A DNA stretch of 64,000 bases from Capitulum mitella (taxonomy: Eukaryota > Arthropoda > Thecostraca > Pollicipedomorpha > Pollicipedidae). Both the position numbers and the translations under genes were made by a program. Every line of letters starts with the position of its first letter. The first letter of the stretch is position 1. The stretch spans positions 124,001 to 188,000 of the forward strand of contig CP099841.1 of the NCBI GenBank assembly GCA_030062745.1, read 5' to 3'. This document shows, one piece after another, positions 23,841 through 34,749 of the stretch. The notes under the pieces were generated by a model. The model saw only the letters and a list, made by a program, of their open reading frames with translations. It made no database searches and was not told the DNA's origin.

Positions 23841-24165
23841 GGGATATTTTTTACTTGTTGTAAGTCTGCTGTTTACGGACTAATTTTGATGAAATTGGTA
23901 CAAATCGAGAGCTAATCGATCGGTAGTTCATTGGCGTTTGCAGAACTTGAAAAATGGGTCAAATATGTCCTTCGAAAACTGAATTAAAATTAAGATTTCA
24001 CGCATTTTGTATTTTTATAGTCGTGTTATATTTAAGAAGTATTAATCGACATTGTTCAATTTCGGCCTAGGCGGCGGAGAGGGGGGGGGGCACTGGGGTG
24101 CCGTATCCCCCTTAACTGGCGAAATTTAGCATTAGTCCTATGGCGTTCCATGGAAAAAATGGCTC
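23841..24165. repeat. Fragment of a repeat related to family A (A-prime)
   Basis: Shares with family A the block around 'gctgtttacggac..attttgatgaaa..gg', 'atcgagag', 'tagtcgtgttata..aagaagta' and 'ggcggcg'. A second copy lies at 30541-30862, including a tail (GCGAAATT(T/C)AGCATTAG and following) absent from family A. No TTAA-CCC end is seen, so these are interior fragments or a sister family. Confidence 0.65.
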
Positions 24166-25147
24166 GAAAAGTAGCCGGTGCCCCACTCCGTTTCCGGAAC
24201 ACGTTTCGCCCCTGGCGAATGTCGGGACAGGAGTCGCCAGGGACACGAATCAGGAACTGTCATACTATTGTGTTCACCAGGTTAACTTACAACTTTTGAT
24301 TTAATGGCCTCAGATGACATCAGAAACAAAAAGGATGACCTTGAGTTCATTTCCTCGTGTTCGAAAACGTTTACAGCCGTTTAAATCAACTCAGTTTCTT
24401 GAAGTCCTCTTTATGGTCATCGCGATATAGTGCAAGCCCTCGGAAATTTGAGATCATAGCTTTGTAAGTCGAACTGATGTGAACCTCAAGCTTTAAAAAC
24501 AGGTGGAAAGCACTATTCGGTGTCTTTACGTCCCGTATATTGCATGTTAAAGACGAGCGCAAAAATATGTACATAAAACCAGATTTTTACTTTTCACTCT
24601 GACCTGGGATTCTGAATGACCTCAGATCATCTCGAATATACTTTGTTTGCCCAGCGCTTTAATTCCTGCAGTTTGATGATCTAATATTAACTATTATTAA
24701 TATTAATATCTAATCTTAATATTAATCTTAATATTAATCTTAATATTAATTTAATTAATATTAATATTAATTAATAATTAATATTAATTAATTAATTAAG
24801 ATCTAATATTACATTAAAATCTAATGATCTCATATTAACATTATTTGAGCATTTAACGTGAGATCGACCAGGGGCAACACACTATAGCCTCAGACTGCGA
24901 TGAAATTTGGTCCGTGGGGTAATCTGTGGCTGAGATGTCAGGTTTCCAGTTTTTAGTTTTGTCCGACTAGCGGTTTTTGCGCTAGAGCGTTTCGAAATTG
25001 TGAAATTCGATGGTTTTTGCCAAACCCTTACACTGACACTGACTCACACTAACAGCCCGATGACACATTCGTCGGCCATATGCGTAGGGCGGATTTAAGC
25101 CAATGTTTCCAGCAGGATATTTTGAGAAGGATCAAACCCGTTCGCCA
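24166..25147. other. Unassigned sequence with an AT-rich tract
   Basis: No gene recognised. A 9-bp hairpin (CCCTGGCGA ... TCGCCAGGG) occurs at about 24209-24242. The rest is unremarkable apart from the AATATT-type repeat listed separately. Confidence 0.4.
24685..24840. repeat. AT-rich simple repeat (TTAATATTAAT)n
   Basis: Irregular repetition of TTAATATTAAT and TAATCTTAATAT words over about 150 bases, strongly self-complementary. Confidence 0.9.
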
Positions 25148-27036
25148 TTAACCCTCGCCCGTATAGGGCCTTCTGCACAAGGCGAACGTATAGGGGGGTG
25201 TGGTTGGTACGACCCCCGGCCATTTCAGCACCGTGCCTTCTGGGGCGTTTCGGAAAAAACCGTCGTGTTGTGCGTGATAAACTCTCGCGACTGGTATCTC
25301 AGTTTAATCTCAAGTCTCAGGTCAACCGATGACCTTCCAGACCGGGCCAAAGGTCGCGGATTGGCAGAAGGTGGCTCCTTTTCGAGATTAAGTGCAAATG
25401 AGCGCCACAAAATACGTGATGAGGAAACGAAACGGATATGATAGTGTTTGTCAGTCAATTATGAGTCTATCTGTATCCCACATGACTGTATTTTATCCAC
25501 TGAATCCGATCCAGGACATACTAGGTCAGTCCTTGTCATGCGAGGTCGTCGGCTTAAATGCGTTCACGGAGCTGCAAAAACATTTTTGTAGATAATAACA
25601 GATGATGAACCCAAATGTAGCATCTGAATTAACAAGTAATGTTGTCGAATGACATATAAAGGTCATCTTCCATCATCCAAGATTGCCATTGCCATCATCC
25701 AAGATTGTATCCAAGCCAGTGACTTAGAATGAACTCTGATTAGCTAAAAATCGTAACTTAGATGCCTTAAAAGCGTTTTTCGAGTTGATATCCAACACAA
25801 AATTTAATTTTAGACATGTCCTGGTATTGTAGACTCATCGTCCCGCGGCCAAAGCCGCTGCGCCCGTCGGAGGAAAAGTCAGGCGTTGGCTGCATTGCGT
25901 ACTCTTTTGATGAAATAAACGATAAACTGCGCCAAATTTACGTCATTGTATTCCTTACACCTCACGGAAACTGAATGTACTGGTTGTTTTGTGATACCTA
26001 TTTCTTATCGCATTTCCGAAGACAAAAAGTAACGTGTTTCCCGCCGTAGCTCATGACTTCAGTCTACACCCTCGATCATCCCGATAATGAGCATAAGTCT
26101 ATTAAATCTATAAATAATCTTATACAACATACATTTTTAGGGGCAGCTAATATCTATTTCATTTTATTCGTGTACTCCAACCGTCCTAGATTAAGACAAA
26201 ACTGAGACCGTTGTAAACCGGCCCCGTCGGCGCGCAAAAACGGCTGACACGGCCCCTATTATGACGTCATAGCTCGTTACCATGGCAACGCAAAAGAAAC
26301 ATTTTTCATTATGAGGTGCGGAAAGGATGCCCCAGAAGGTACATAAGGTTTTCGATTTGGATTAAACAAACCGTTCGGAAGTTGTGCTTGGAAAACCTCA
26401 AGCAGGTAGCATCAAGCGGAGAAGTACAGTGTAGGCTGAATGGCAGGACCTCTTCGCAAAGTAAAAAAAAAAAAAAACGAAGCGGGAACTCACGGTCGGG
26501 AGAGAGCAGAGCAGAGCAGAGTGGTGTCGGCGATGGCGGGCCGGCTAGCAAATCCAGAATCCATGACGGGGTCTGGGGGTTACGAATTTTATACCTGGCC
26601 CGGGTGTGACGTAGAAGTGTGACGTGATGGTGAAGAAGTAAGTGACGTGTTGTGTGGTGGCGGGTTGTGATTGGCTGAGTCCGATGGAAGGTTCTAGAAG
26701 CTTTTGGGGATGAGGCCGGGGTGTGAGCGCGTGGCCGGTGCGTGGTTGGCCGTCTGGCACGTGTCTCTATGCGGGCCTTGTGTCAACTTGCAAAAAGATA
26801 AACGGGTTGGCTGGCCTGGGAGTGGTGAGGCAAACATGTATGATTAATTGCTCTGCATCGGTAGTCAAGTGCAGCAGCGTCGAAAAAGCGGTCGCAGCAA
26901 CAAAATCACGCAGGCTCATTGCTTACAATATCTCGCGGGCGCAGCGGCGAAATCAATATCTCCTCGCGGACACAGCGACGAATTCAATATTCGCGCAGGC
27001 TCATTGCTACACCCCGCTTATACGGGCGAGGGTTAA
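25148..27036. mobile_element. Probable piggyBac-like element, family C
   Basis: TTAA followed by CCCTCGCCCGTATAGG at the left, and CTTATACGGGCGAGGG followed by TTAA at the right. The terminal 14 bases are exact inverted repeats, and the TTAA plus CCC organisation matches families A and B. The ~1.9 kb between them contains no transposase. Near the right end is a short degenerate tandem repeat (CGCAGGCTCATTGC / CAATATCTCGCGG words, about 26895-27010), as expected of subterminal repeats. The interval could also contain unrelated DNA trapped between two termini; a second copy elsewhere would settle it. Confidence 0.6.
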
Positions 27037-27084
27037 GTAATGCCCGCGATGAAATAGAACAAACAAAAATAAATTCCCCCAACG

Positions 27085-27480
27085 ACAAAGAACACTTAAA
27101 CTGTTCCAGTTCGAGCAATACGCATTCTGCACAAAACAAACATCATTATCCCTAACGGCACAGGACGCTTTACTCCTTCAATTCGAGCAATACACATGAT
27201 AAGTCGGTACAAAGCAAATATTAACCTTTCCGACGGCAGGGGACATTATTCCAATGTGAACAATGCAGGAAATGAAACAGCACAAAGCTACCATCAATAT
27301 GCCCCACGCTACAGGATACTTTACACCTTTAGTTCGAACCATGCACATCATAAAGCATAAAGTATAAAGTAAAGACAGCATAAAGTAAATATCAATATCG
27401 GACACTTCATTCCTCCAGTTCCAACAATACCAAAGAATGAAACAGCACAAACCTTCACATTGGCACAATGACACTCAAAA
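27085..27480. repeat. Tandem array, five units of ~74-86 bp
   Basis: Units begin with ACACTT/ACGCTT/ACATTA/ATACTT-type words near 27091, 27165, 27243, 27316 and 27402. Each contains a CC(A/T)..TTCGA(G/A)CAATAC-like segment and ends in a CAGG/CGG word. Divergence between units is high. It lies directly beside the right end of element C. Confidence 0.7.
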
Positions 27481-27609
27481 TCAACCATTTCTTAAACACA
27501 ATACACCCTACTGTCATTACCGTGTTTCTGCCTTCTTTTCCTCCGGCCCTCACTTCGGCCCTGCAATTCCTCGGCTTACGTTCCTTCCTCTGTCCCGTCT
27601 CGTGTACCC

Positions 27610-27770
27610 GCGCCCGGACTATAGACTACTTCTTTACCTCTCCTTTCCTCAGTCTGCAACTTCCATCTCGTCTCATTTTCTCGAGCTCGGACTATAAACT
27701 ATTTCTTTACCTCTCCTTTCCGCAGTTTGCAATTTCCGTCTCGTCTCATTCTATCGAACTCTGACTGATA
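27610..27770. repeat. Tandem array, ~73-bp unit, two and a half copies
   Basis: The unit GGACTATA(G/A)ACTA, followed by TTCTTTACCTCTCCTTTCC, CAGT(C/T)TGCAA and TCGTCTCATT segments, occurs at about 27616 and 27689, with a partial third copy. The pyrimidine-rich strand is the plus strand. Confidence 0.8.
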
Positions 27771-28070
27771 ACTACGTTGATCATCACCTTTCCGTCCCTG
27801 TAACGCTGGCCCGTTTCGTTTTCCCGCGCGTAGCGTCATCGTTCTTATTAGTCCATTCTTCAGCCGTTTGTCTGTTACCCTTGTCAATCGACGAGACAAC
27901 ACGACATGTGCTTTATGGCTGCGGGCGTCCCCATGATGCATAATACAATACAATCCAATACAATCGTTAACATACACATCACGCATATTCGCTCCTCGAT
28001 CCACACACTCACGCACACTCGCACTCCGGCGCCCCGTAGCTCGTACATCTCGGGTCCTGCCGTGGGGAAT
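27771..28070. other. Unassigned spacer
   Basis: About 300 bases between the tandem array and B6. A TACAATACAATCCAATACAATC simple stretch occurs near 27945; nothing else recognised. Confidence 0.5.
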
Positions 28071-29296
28071 TTAACCAGTCCCCGACTGGGGGGGGGGCAG
28101 TTGACTGCCCCCCTGAGGTTTTTCTGGGATTGCGAGAGAACCAACAAACACAGAGCCACGAAACTTTCTGTGCCTTTTGCGCCATCAATTTTACATCTCG
28201 TGTCAAAATTGTGACCTCAGGTCAGGTCAGCTGCCTGACCTACGTCAGGTCAAACAGATATATGTCAAAAAAAGTTTAGCGCCCTCTAACTTTTTCGCAA
28301 AACAAGATATCTCAATAATACTTTCAGGGATTAGTGATCGTGATAGATGCAATAAATGTGCTATATCAAATTTTTAGGAATTTTTCGTGTCATTAACCTG
28401 AGGTCAAGCCCATTCTAAGACATGTCGTCGTTTTTTCGGAAATTGACGGAATATTTCATAACATTTTTAGTGTGGAGTGAACCAGACATCTAGTTACCGC
28501 CATTGGGCAAAGTATCAATGACTTCCAGCCATTGACCTGAGGTCAGGTCACGAATAACTGTAGTGAGCCAAAATGTACTACAGTCAAAATCATCGATGAA
28601 TTACTCAATATGGGTAGAAAATGACAGAACTGGCTTGCACAGACGTAAGTAATATCAGGAACCTCAAAAAGTTTGAAAAAGTAGCATATTTTAGAAAAAA
28701 AACAGGCTCTCGCGAATAAAGCTGCGCCAGTTCTGTGGATTGGTAAATAATGAATTCTTCCAAATTTTAAGTATGAAAAACCATCACAAGAACCTGTAAG
28801 ACCAATGAAATATACATAGATCGTCTTTTTTCGCGAAAATAAAAGAACGCTAAAATTAGTTCCCATCAATTTGTTACCGCATACGGCAGCAGCGCACGCC
28901 TGCAGCTGCCGTGAGAAATGCCGTGTCTTTAACTCAACGTTTCGGCGTATATATTGAACAAATCTGGGAAATTAGACGTCTATGAGCATCCGCGGATCTT
29001 TACTTGTGCGCTGGTGCCTTTACGTAAGCGTTTTTAGTCACAGCCGTTGAGATTCATGCCACTTCTCGGTCTCATGCAGTCGGCTATGAGAAAACATGTA
29101 TATAGGACGTAAATTGCTTACATATTATCCTAAAAAATGAGACCAGTTTCGAGCTCTACTCGCCACAAGCTTTCCAACAGTGTGCTTATTTTTTTATTGT
29201 GCGACCAACCGTTCGTGAGTTAGAGGGGGGCGGCCAACTGCCCCCCCCCCCCAGTTACCCATGTTCGAAACGGACCGACGATCGTGCGCGGGTTAA
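28071..29296 (-). mobile_element. Family B piggyBac-like element, copy B6 (well preserved)
   Basis: Left end TTAACCAGTCCCCGACTG with a perfect G-run/CAGTTGACTG/C-run palindrome just inside. Right end GACGATCGTGCGCGGG then TTAA. It has full length and intact TTAA on both sides, in opposite orientation to B3. The interior contains the GACCTCAGGTCAGGTCAG cluster at about 28211-28228. No transposase frame. Confidence 0.88.
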
Positions 29297-30540
29297 TCCT
29301 CTGAGAGAAAATTCGGGTGCAGCTTCTTCGGAGTGGCGAATTCCGCAGTCTCTGAGATCATCAACACGTCCGAAGGGCCTGGCACCTGGCCTGCGTAGGA
29401 ACTGGGAAATGAGTTCTTCACGCATTCCGCCCGTCTCCGGTCGATCGTTCCCTCCGGTAGCGTACGCCAGGGACCGAGACCACAATCTCAAGCAAACCGT
29501 AAATTAGCCGCGTATTTAACCAATGCACCTTTCTTTGATGAAGGCTTTCTGCGCCGAATTCACCAGCTTTTTTACTTTTTTATTGTTTTGCCGACAGCGC
29601 CGACGACATGATTTTAAATGCAACATTCAGGAGTGTTATAGGGCTTCATGCTTTTACGCTATCAGATTTACGTGCTTTTGAAATCATTGTGATAATGCCC
29701 TAATTGTGTGAACTGATCATGTTCTTTACCTTGGAAAGAAGTAAGTGATGATGTAGAAGAAATACGAAATAAAAAAGAAACAAATGAAGGAAATAAGCAC
29801 GGGCCGATCCTGTCCGTAAAGTGTCTGAACAACCAAGCCGTGTAGCCATTGGACCACGGTGATTTTCCTTTTTTTCATGTTCGTGAATGTAGCAGTTCAG
29901 TCTTAAAAAAAAACATTGCTCATTTAGACTTTTATTTTGCGCTAAGCTGTGTCACAGTATGTTATCCCCAAATAATACAGTATGCAGCATTTGTAGGTGT
30001 CGGGTTTACTCGGTTCTATAACCTATCGAGCTCAACAGGAAAAGCTTTCAGCCCTAAGTTTTATCACTTCATGGTTCATTCTAAGCACTGATACTGATTT
30101 ATTCATTGCATTCCTGTTGTTTAAGCCAGGAAAATATTTGGAGCTGGTTCACGATGCAGCCTGGCCGGGGAGGGCTCCTTTCGGGTCGTCGTCAAAGAAT
30201 GAGCGGTATGGTCGTCCGAGGGTCGGGATAATTATTTTCCTGGTGATCAGCCTCGAGTGCGTAATGGCTGCGAGGTACTGATGAATGTCGGGGCGCCGCG
30301 CTTTCAGTCGGAGTCCCTGTTATTCTTTAATTCGCACGATGTCGCGCACGCCTGTGTCGGCGCATCGAGCGCGGCACCACTTCATCGGAGACGGCGTCGC
30401 GTCTCCCTCGTGAAATTCTCGAATCGACACGACATGTCACTGAAGTTACATCATACATTATCATGCTTCTTCAAGTTACAACATGAAGTACCAAAAATAT
30501 TGAGATGTTTGGACACATGGAGGCAGACTAAGCAGAGAAT
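29297..30540. other. Unassigned sequence
   Basis: No gene recognised. The minus strand of about 29795-29865 loosely resembles a tRNA-derived A-box region (GTGGTCCAATGGCTACACGG), but no convincing B box follows, so it is not called. Confidence 0.4.
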
Positions 30541-30862
30541 TGGTACTTTTATTTGCTAAAACTCCGCTGTTTACCGACTGATTTTGATGGAGTCGGGATA
30601 AATCCAGAGCTAACTGACCGGTAATTCACTGGCGTTTACAAGGCTTGGAAAATCTGTGGAATATTTCCCATGAAAACTGAATCAAAATTAATATTTCAAA
30701 CAATTTATGCTCTTATAGTCGTGTTATATTTAAGAAGTGCAAATCGCATTACATGGTGCAATGTCGGCATAGGTGGCGGAGCGAGGAGGGCACAGAGGTA
30801 CCGCGCACCCGTTTACCGGCGAAATTCAGCATTAGCCCTATGGCGCTGCATGGAAACCCAGC
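30541..30862. repeat. Second fragment of the A-prime repeat
   Basis: Same orientation and extent as 23841-24165, with matching blocks from the 'actccgctgttta' segment to GCATTAGCCCTATGGCG. Comparison of the two defines the repeat's limits at about 320 bases. Confidence 0.65.
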
Positions 30863-30877
30863 CGGCAATCTCCTTGG

Positions 30878-31178
30878 GCTGAGGGTGGGCAAATTGGGCA
30901 AAGCCTGGTCAGAACCCAAGTTAGTCCAGCCTGGACGCATGGATGGGAGAAAAACGGCGTGGACGCAGCCCAATTTAGGCTGGGCAGAGCCCCAACTTGG
31001 GTTCAGCCCAAACATGCTCAGATATGCCCAAAAGGGCGCTGTTCGCATTAGGTTGGGCCTGCATTAGGTTGGGCAGAGTCCCAACCCGGGCTCAGCCCAA
31101 CCCTGCTCAGATGTGTCCGATAGGGCTCAGCCCGCATTATGTTGGGTACAGCCTAACTTGGGCTAAGCCCAACTAAAT
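30878..31178. repeat. Tandem repeat of GGGCTGAGCCCAA-type units (~89 bp)
   Basis: Two clear units begin with GGGCAGAG(C/T)CCCAAC at 30982 and 31071, containing TTGGG(C/T)T(C/G)AGCCCAA(A/C) and GCTCAGAT(A/G)TG segments. Related shorter words precede and follow. TTGGGCT/AGCCCAA inverted words make the region highly self-complementary. Confidence 0.75.
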
Positions 31179-32131
31179 GCAATTACGCCTGCTTCCAGCA
31201 GAGCAGAGCGAGGAAGCGAGTATTTCCACAGAAAATACCCGCAGGACCACGGCTTTTGTAAATAAATGCTCCCATGATCTGCCACGTTTTTTTCTTAATT
31301 CTGGAAACAGGCTCCGTCCCACACCGTGCCCCGGGAAACCCACGCACGACCCGCAAGGAACCGTCAATAAAAAAGCCCATGAAGACCCGTAGATTAAAAA
31401 CTTAATGTTAACTTTTAAGCCAAAATAATTGCTGCAGATAGGACAGGGCAATCCTTTTGATTATCGAGTATTTTTGCGAAACAGTGAGGTCATCACCGTA
31501 TGGCAAGCTGCACATTTTGCATAGGTTCTACTCAGGTTTGATATGTCCCTACATATGGAAGCCCAAAACAAGCCCGCAAAACCCCAATAACTGACCATCA
31601 AAGCATGCAGACCGCCCGGCAGACTTTTTTAACCCGTGCCTTGTGGGCCTGCGGGCTGAAAAAGGGCAGCTCTGCCTCTGCGCCTCTACTACCTCTACTC
31701 CGAGCTTCATAACTTAGCCAAAAGATGAGCAGCTTGGAGACCTTTCATTTGTACCATTTTGGTGTTCACGAAAAAAAACGCAATCGGCACTAGGGACGGA
31801 ACGTATTTCGGCAGGGGGGGACCGCATACTTTTCGAGTCATTTCTTTCCATGCAACGATATAAGGTGAATGTAGGACTAACAAATTGAACCTGATATCCT
31901 CATTCAGGATGAGTTCCCGAAGCGTTCACTGTATGATGTACGGCATTCTTGCGGATCTTAACAGTAGTTGGCCTGTATGTCGCATACTGTGCCTTGTAGT
32001 TCTTAGAAGAAGAAACGTACGTGACCCAGAAAACATGCTCACTGTAAACTGGAGTGAAGTTTTAGTACCTGTTGACGATCAGAAATAAATGCAAGAATAC
32101 GAATACAAAATTCATTCATCGTTCCTGAGCC
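31179..32131. other. Unassigned sequence
   Basis: About 950 bases with no recognised gene or element terminus, up to the TTAA of A2. Confidence 0.5.
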
Positions 32132-33346
32132 TTAACCCTATTCCCGGAGGGCTAGACGGTATGGTCGATTCCCGGCAGGGAGGGGGCGGATTCGGCCCCC
32201 CTGAGATCTCGAGAACTACTTATCCGATTTCATCGCAACAAACGGCAATCGATTTGCCGTGACGTGAAATACATTTTTATAAAAAGAAATTTTCAAAATT
32301 TTGAAATTTGTGGATACAGGGGGGCAAAAATGGCAAAATGGGGGGTACTTTTTGACTTCTTATAACTCCGTTGTTTATGGACCGATTTTGATGAAACTGG
32401 CATGAATCGAGAGATTATGGATAGGGCTTTTACCATGGGTATGCAAATTTGAAATTTTGAGAAAATTCATGGGCGTTCACAGGGTTTGAAAAATAGGAGG
32501 ATTAGTTTTCTAATAACTGAATGAACAAAAGAGGCCAAAACACTTTTTTAGCTTCTGCTAGTCATGTTATGCTAAAGAAGTACAAATCGCATTACAATGT
32601 TTGTATAATGTTAGCATAGGCGGTGCCAGGGACATAAAAAAGGGGGAACTGTCATGGTCACACGTTCTTCAGATCAACTTGTGACCTTTGACCTTAAATG
32701 ACCTCCAGTGACCTTGGGGTCACCTGGAATGATGTCGTGTGCATTCATTATTATCTGTAAACGTTTTTAACCGATTGAATTCACTCTATTCCAAAAAATT
32801 CATTTTTTGGCTTTTGCGATATAGGGTACGCGCACTGACATTTTAGGTCATAGCTCCGTGACCCGACCTGATATCAAGCTGAAACTTGGTACACAAGTAG
32901 AGGGCACCTTTCTACGTAATATATATTCCGGGTTTGGCATTTGAAAAAACGACGCCGAAATTATTGCGAAGAAACAAATTTTGACTTTTGACCTTGACCT
33001 GACCTTGTAAAGTGACCTCAGATAAACAAAATTACATATGCACATTGCCCAACTATTTACCTATACATTCATATAAAGTTTTAAGTTGTATCTTAAAAAC
33101 TCTGTTTTTGGCAGACATTTTCCTTCTACCCTCAACATGGTCAAAAATGGCATGAGGTGCCTCCCAAAAACGTTGCCTGGCTCTGCCCCTAAGCAAAATA
33201 GAATTTTGAAATTTTGTCACGACGCGTAGAAGAAATAGCTAGGAAAAGTCAGCAAATTTCGTGAAGCTGCGTTAAAAAGCCTGGAATTGGCAAGCAAAAA
33301 ACCCGAGGGGGGCGGATTCCGCCCCCCTTGCCGGGAATAGGGTTAA
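32132..33346 (+). mobile_element. Family A piggyBac-like non-autonomous element, copy A2 (full length)
   Basis: The left (L) end is TTAA CCCTATTCCCGG AGGGCTAGACGGTATGG; the right (R) end is CCGGGAATAGGG TTAA. Target TTAA, 12-bp inverted CCC ends and asymmetric subterminal sequence identify the piggyBac superfamily. No frame longer than ~65 codons lies inside, so it is non-autonomous. Just inside each end is a G-run / GGATTC / C-run palindrome. The interior carries a consensus direct repeat TGACCTTTGACCT at 32682-32694 and a second cluster at about 32990-33016. Its right TTAA is also the left TTAA of A3. Confidence 0.9.
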
Positions 33347-34242
33347 CCCTACTCCCGGAAGGAGGCTGAATCCGTCCTCCTTCGGATTTTGTCCTCGCCA
33401 GTTCCAGGGTTTTTGACACAGCATCACCAAATTTAGTGGCTTTTCCTAGCTATTCTTTCTGGGTATGGTCACAAATTTCCTCAGTTCCATTTTGCTCAGG
33501 GACGGAGGCATACAACGTTTTTGGGAGGCACCTCACGCCATTTTTGACCATGTTGAGGGTAAAATGAAAATGTCTGCCAAAAATAGCGTTTTCAAGATAG
33601 AGCTTGAAAATTTATATGAATGTGTAGGTAATTAGTTCGACAACATACAAATACAATTTTGTTCATCTGAGGTCACTTCACAGGGTCAGGTCACTATCAA
33701 AATTCGAAATTTGGTTTCATAGTAGCAATGTTGGCGCTATTTTCTCAAATGTCGAACACGGAATATATATGACGTAGAAGAGTGACCTCTATTTGTGTAC
33801 CAAGATTCAACTCGATCAGGTCGAGTCACGGAACTATGACTTTAAATGTCAGTGCGCGCACCCCATATCACAACAGCCGTAAAATGGAATTTTAGAAATA
33901 GACTGAATTCAAATGACTGGTGTTGCGTTACGAAGGTCGAACAAGGTCGCGCCAGCTGACGCCGTGGGCATGGTGGTCGGTCGCGCCAGTCTGACCGGCG
34001 CCCACGCGGAGAGCGCGTCTGTGTGTGCTTCTGCGACCCGGACAAAATAGAACTGGAAACGTTTCCAAATAATATGAAATGCACACAATACCATTCAAAG
34101 TGACGCTGAGGTCATTGGAGGTAATTTAAGGTCAAAGGTGATGAGTTGACCTGAAGAGCATGTGACCACGACAGTTCCCCTTTTTTCATGTCCCTGGCAC
34201 TGCCTATGCTAACATTGCACAAACATTGTAATACAATTTGTA
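33343..34242 (-). mobile_element. Family A element, copy A3, left part (split by the Helitron)
   Basis: Begins TTAA CCCTACTCCCGG (R-type end, one substitution in the TIR) and runs through the normal family-A interior to 'acaatttgta' at 34242, where homology stops at the Helitron's CTAG end. The other half resumes at 43159. It is inverted relative to A2 and shares A2's TTAA. A 131-bp extra segment (33921-34051) interrupts it. Confidence 0.88.
33921..34051. mobile_element. 131-bp insertion in A3 with a 5-bp direct repeat
   Basis: Family-A copies read continuously across this point (compare A1 near 6915). Here a GC-rich segment beginning TGTTGCGTTACGAAGG and ending GACAAAATAGA is flanked by ACTGG on both sides (33916-33920 and 34052-34056). 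A 5-bp target duplication and a TGTT start would suit a very short LTR-type remnant, but the end does not read CA, so the class is open. Confidence 0.65.
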
Positions 34243-34273
34243 CTAGCGCGGCCATGCCGCGTCCACGCGGCAT
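34243..34273 (-). other. Helitron 3' terminus with hairpin
   Basis: On the element strand a perfect stem ATGCCGCGT / ACGCGGCAT with a two-base loop (34254-34273) is followed by seven bases and the terminal CTAG. In Helitrons this structure marks the end of rolling-circle strand transfer. Confidence 0.9.
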
Positions 34274-34442
34274 TGTTGGGTACGCCTTTGGTTTTTAAAT
34301 AAAAAAAAAGAATTTTGAAAATCGGTCCATAAATAGTTAAGTTACAATGCTCTAAAGGAATCCTTCACGGATAGCTGATGTCACAGGGCTGCCATGTCAT
34401 TTGGTAGCATGTTGCGCAAAACTACTGCAGTTTTGTTATTCA

Positions 34443-34448
34443 TTTATT
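34443..34448 (-). promoter_or_regulatory. Candidate polyadenylation signal of the Helitron gene
   Basis: AATAAA on the minus strand, about 300 bases beyond the stop codon at 34750-34752 and still inside the element. It is a six-base match only. Confidence 0.4.
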
Positions 34449-34749
34449 CACTCATTGCGATATGCAGGGACACAAACGGAAACAAAACAACGCAATGATA
34501 TGCAATGATTATGTCATACACATCACGCAAGACGTCCAACCCACCGAAATGCATACCATTCGAATGCACCGCAAGACACTGGAAATGTCGTAATACCTGC
34601 CGGCAACGGGCATAGTAACACATATGCAGATTACAGAGCATGCATGCATACATACATCAGTGTATATAATAAATTACAATTCGATACACGTCGTACACCG
34701 CCAAACACTGCCAAATACACTTTCCATGCCTCCCAAGTCAGGTACGTCG

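Noticed and set aside
29795-29865. tRNA or tRNA-derived SINE on the minus strand
   Set aside because: An A-box-like stretch is visible but the expected GGTTCGANTCC B box and cloverleaf arms are not; a covariance-model search would be needed.
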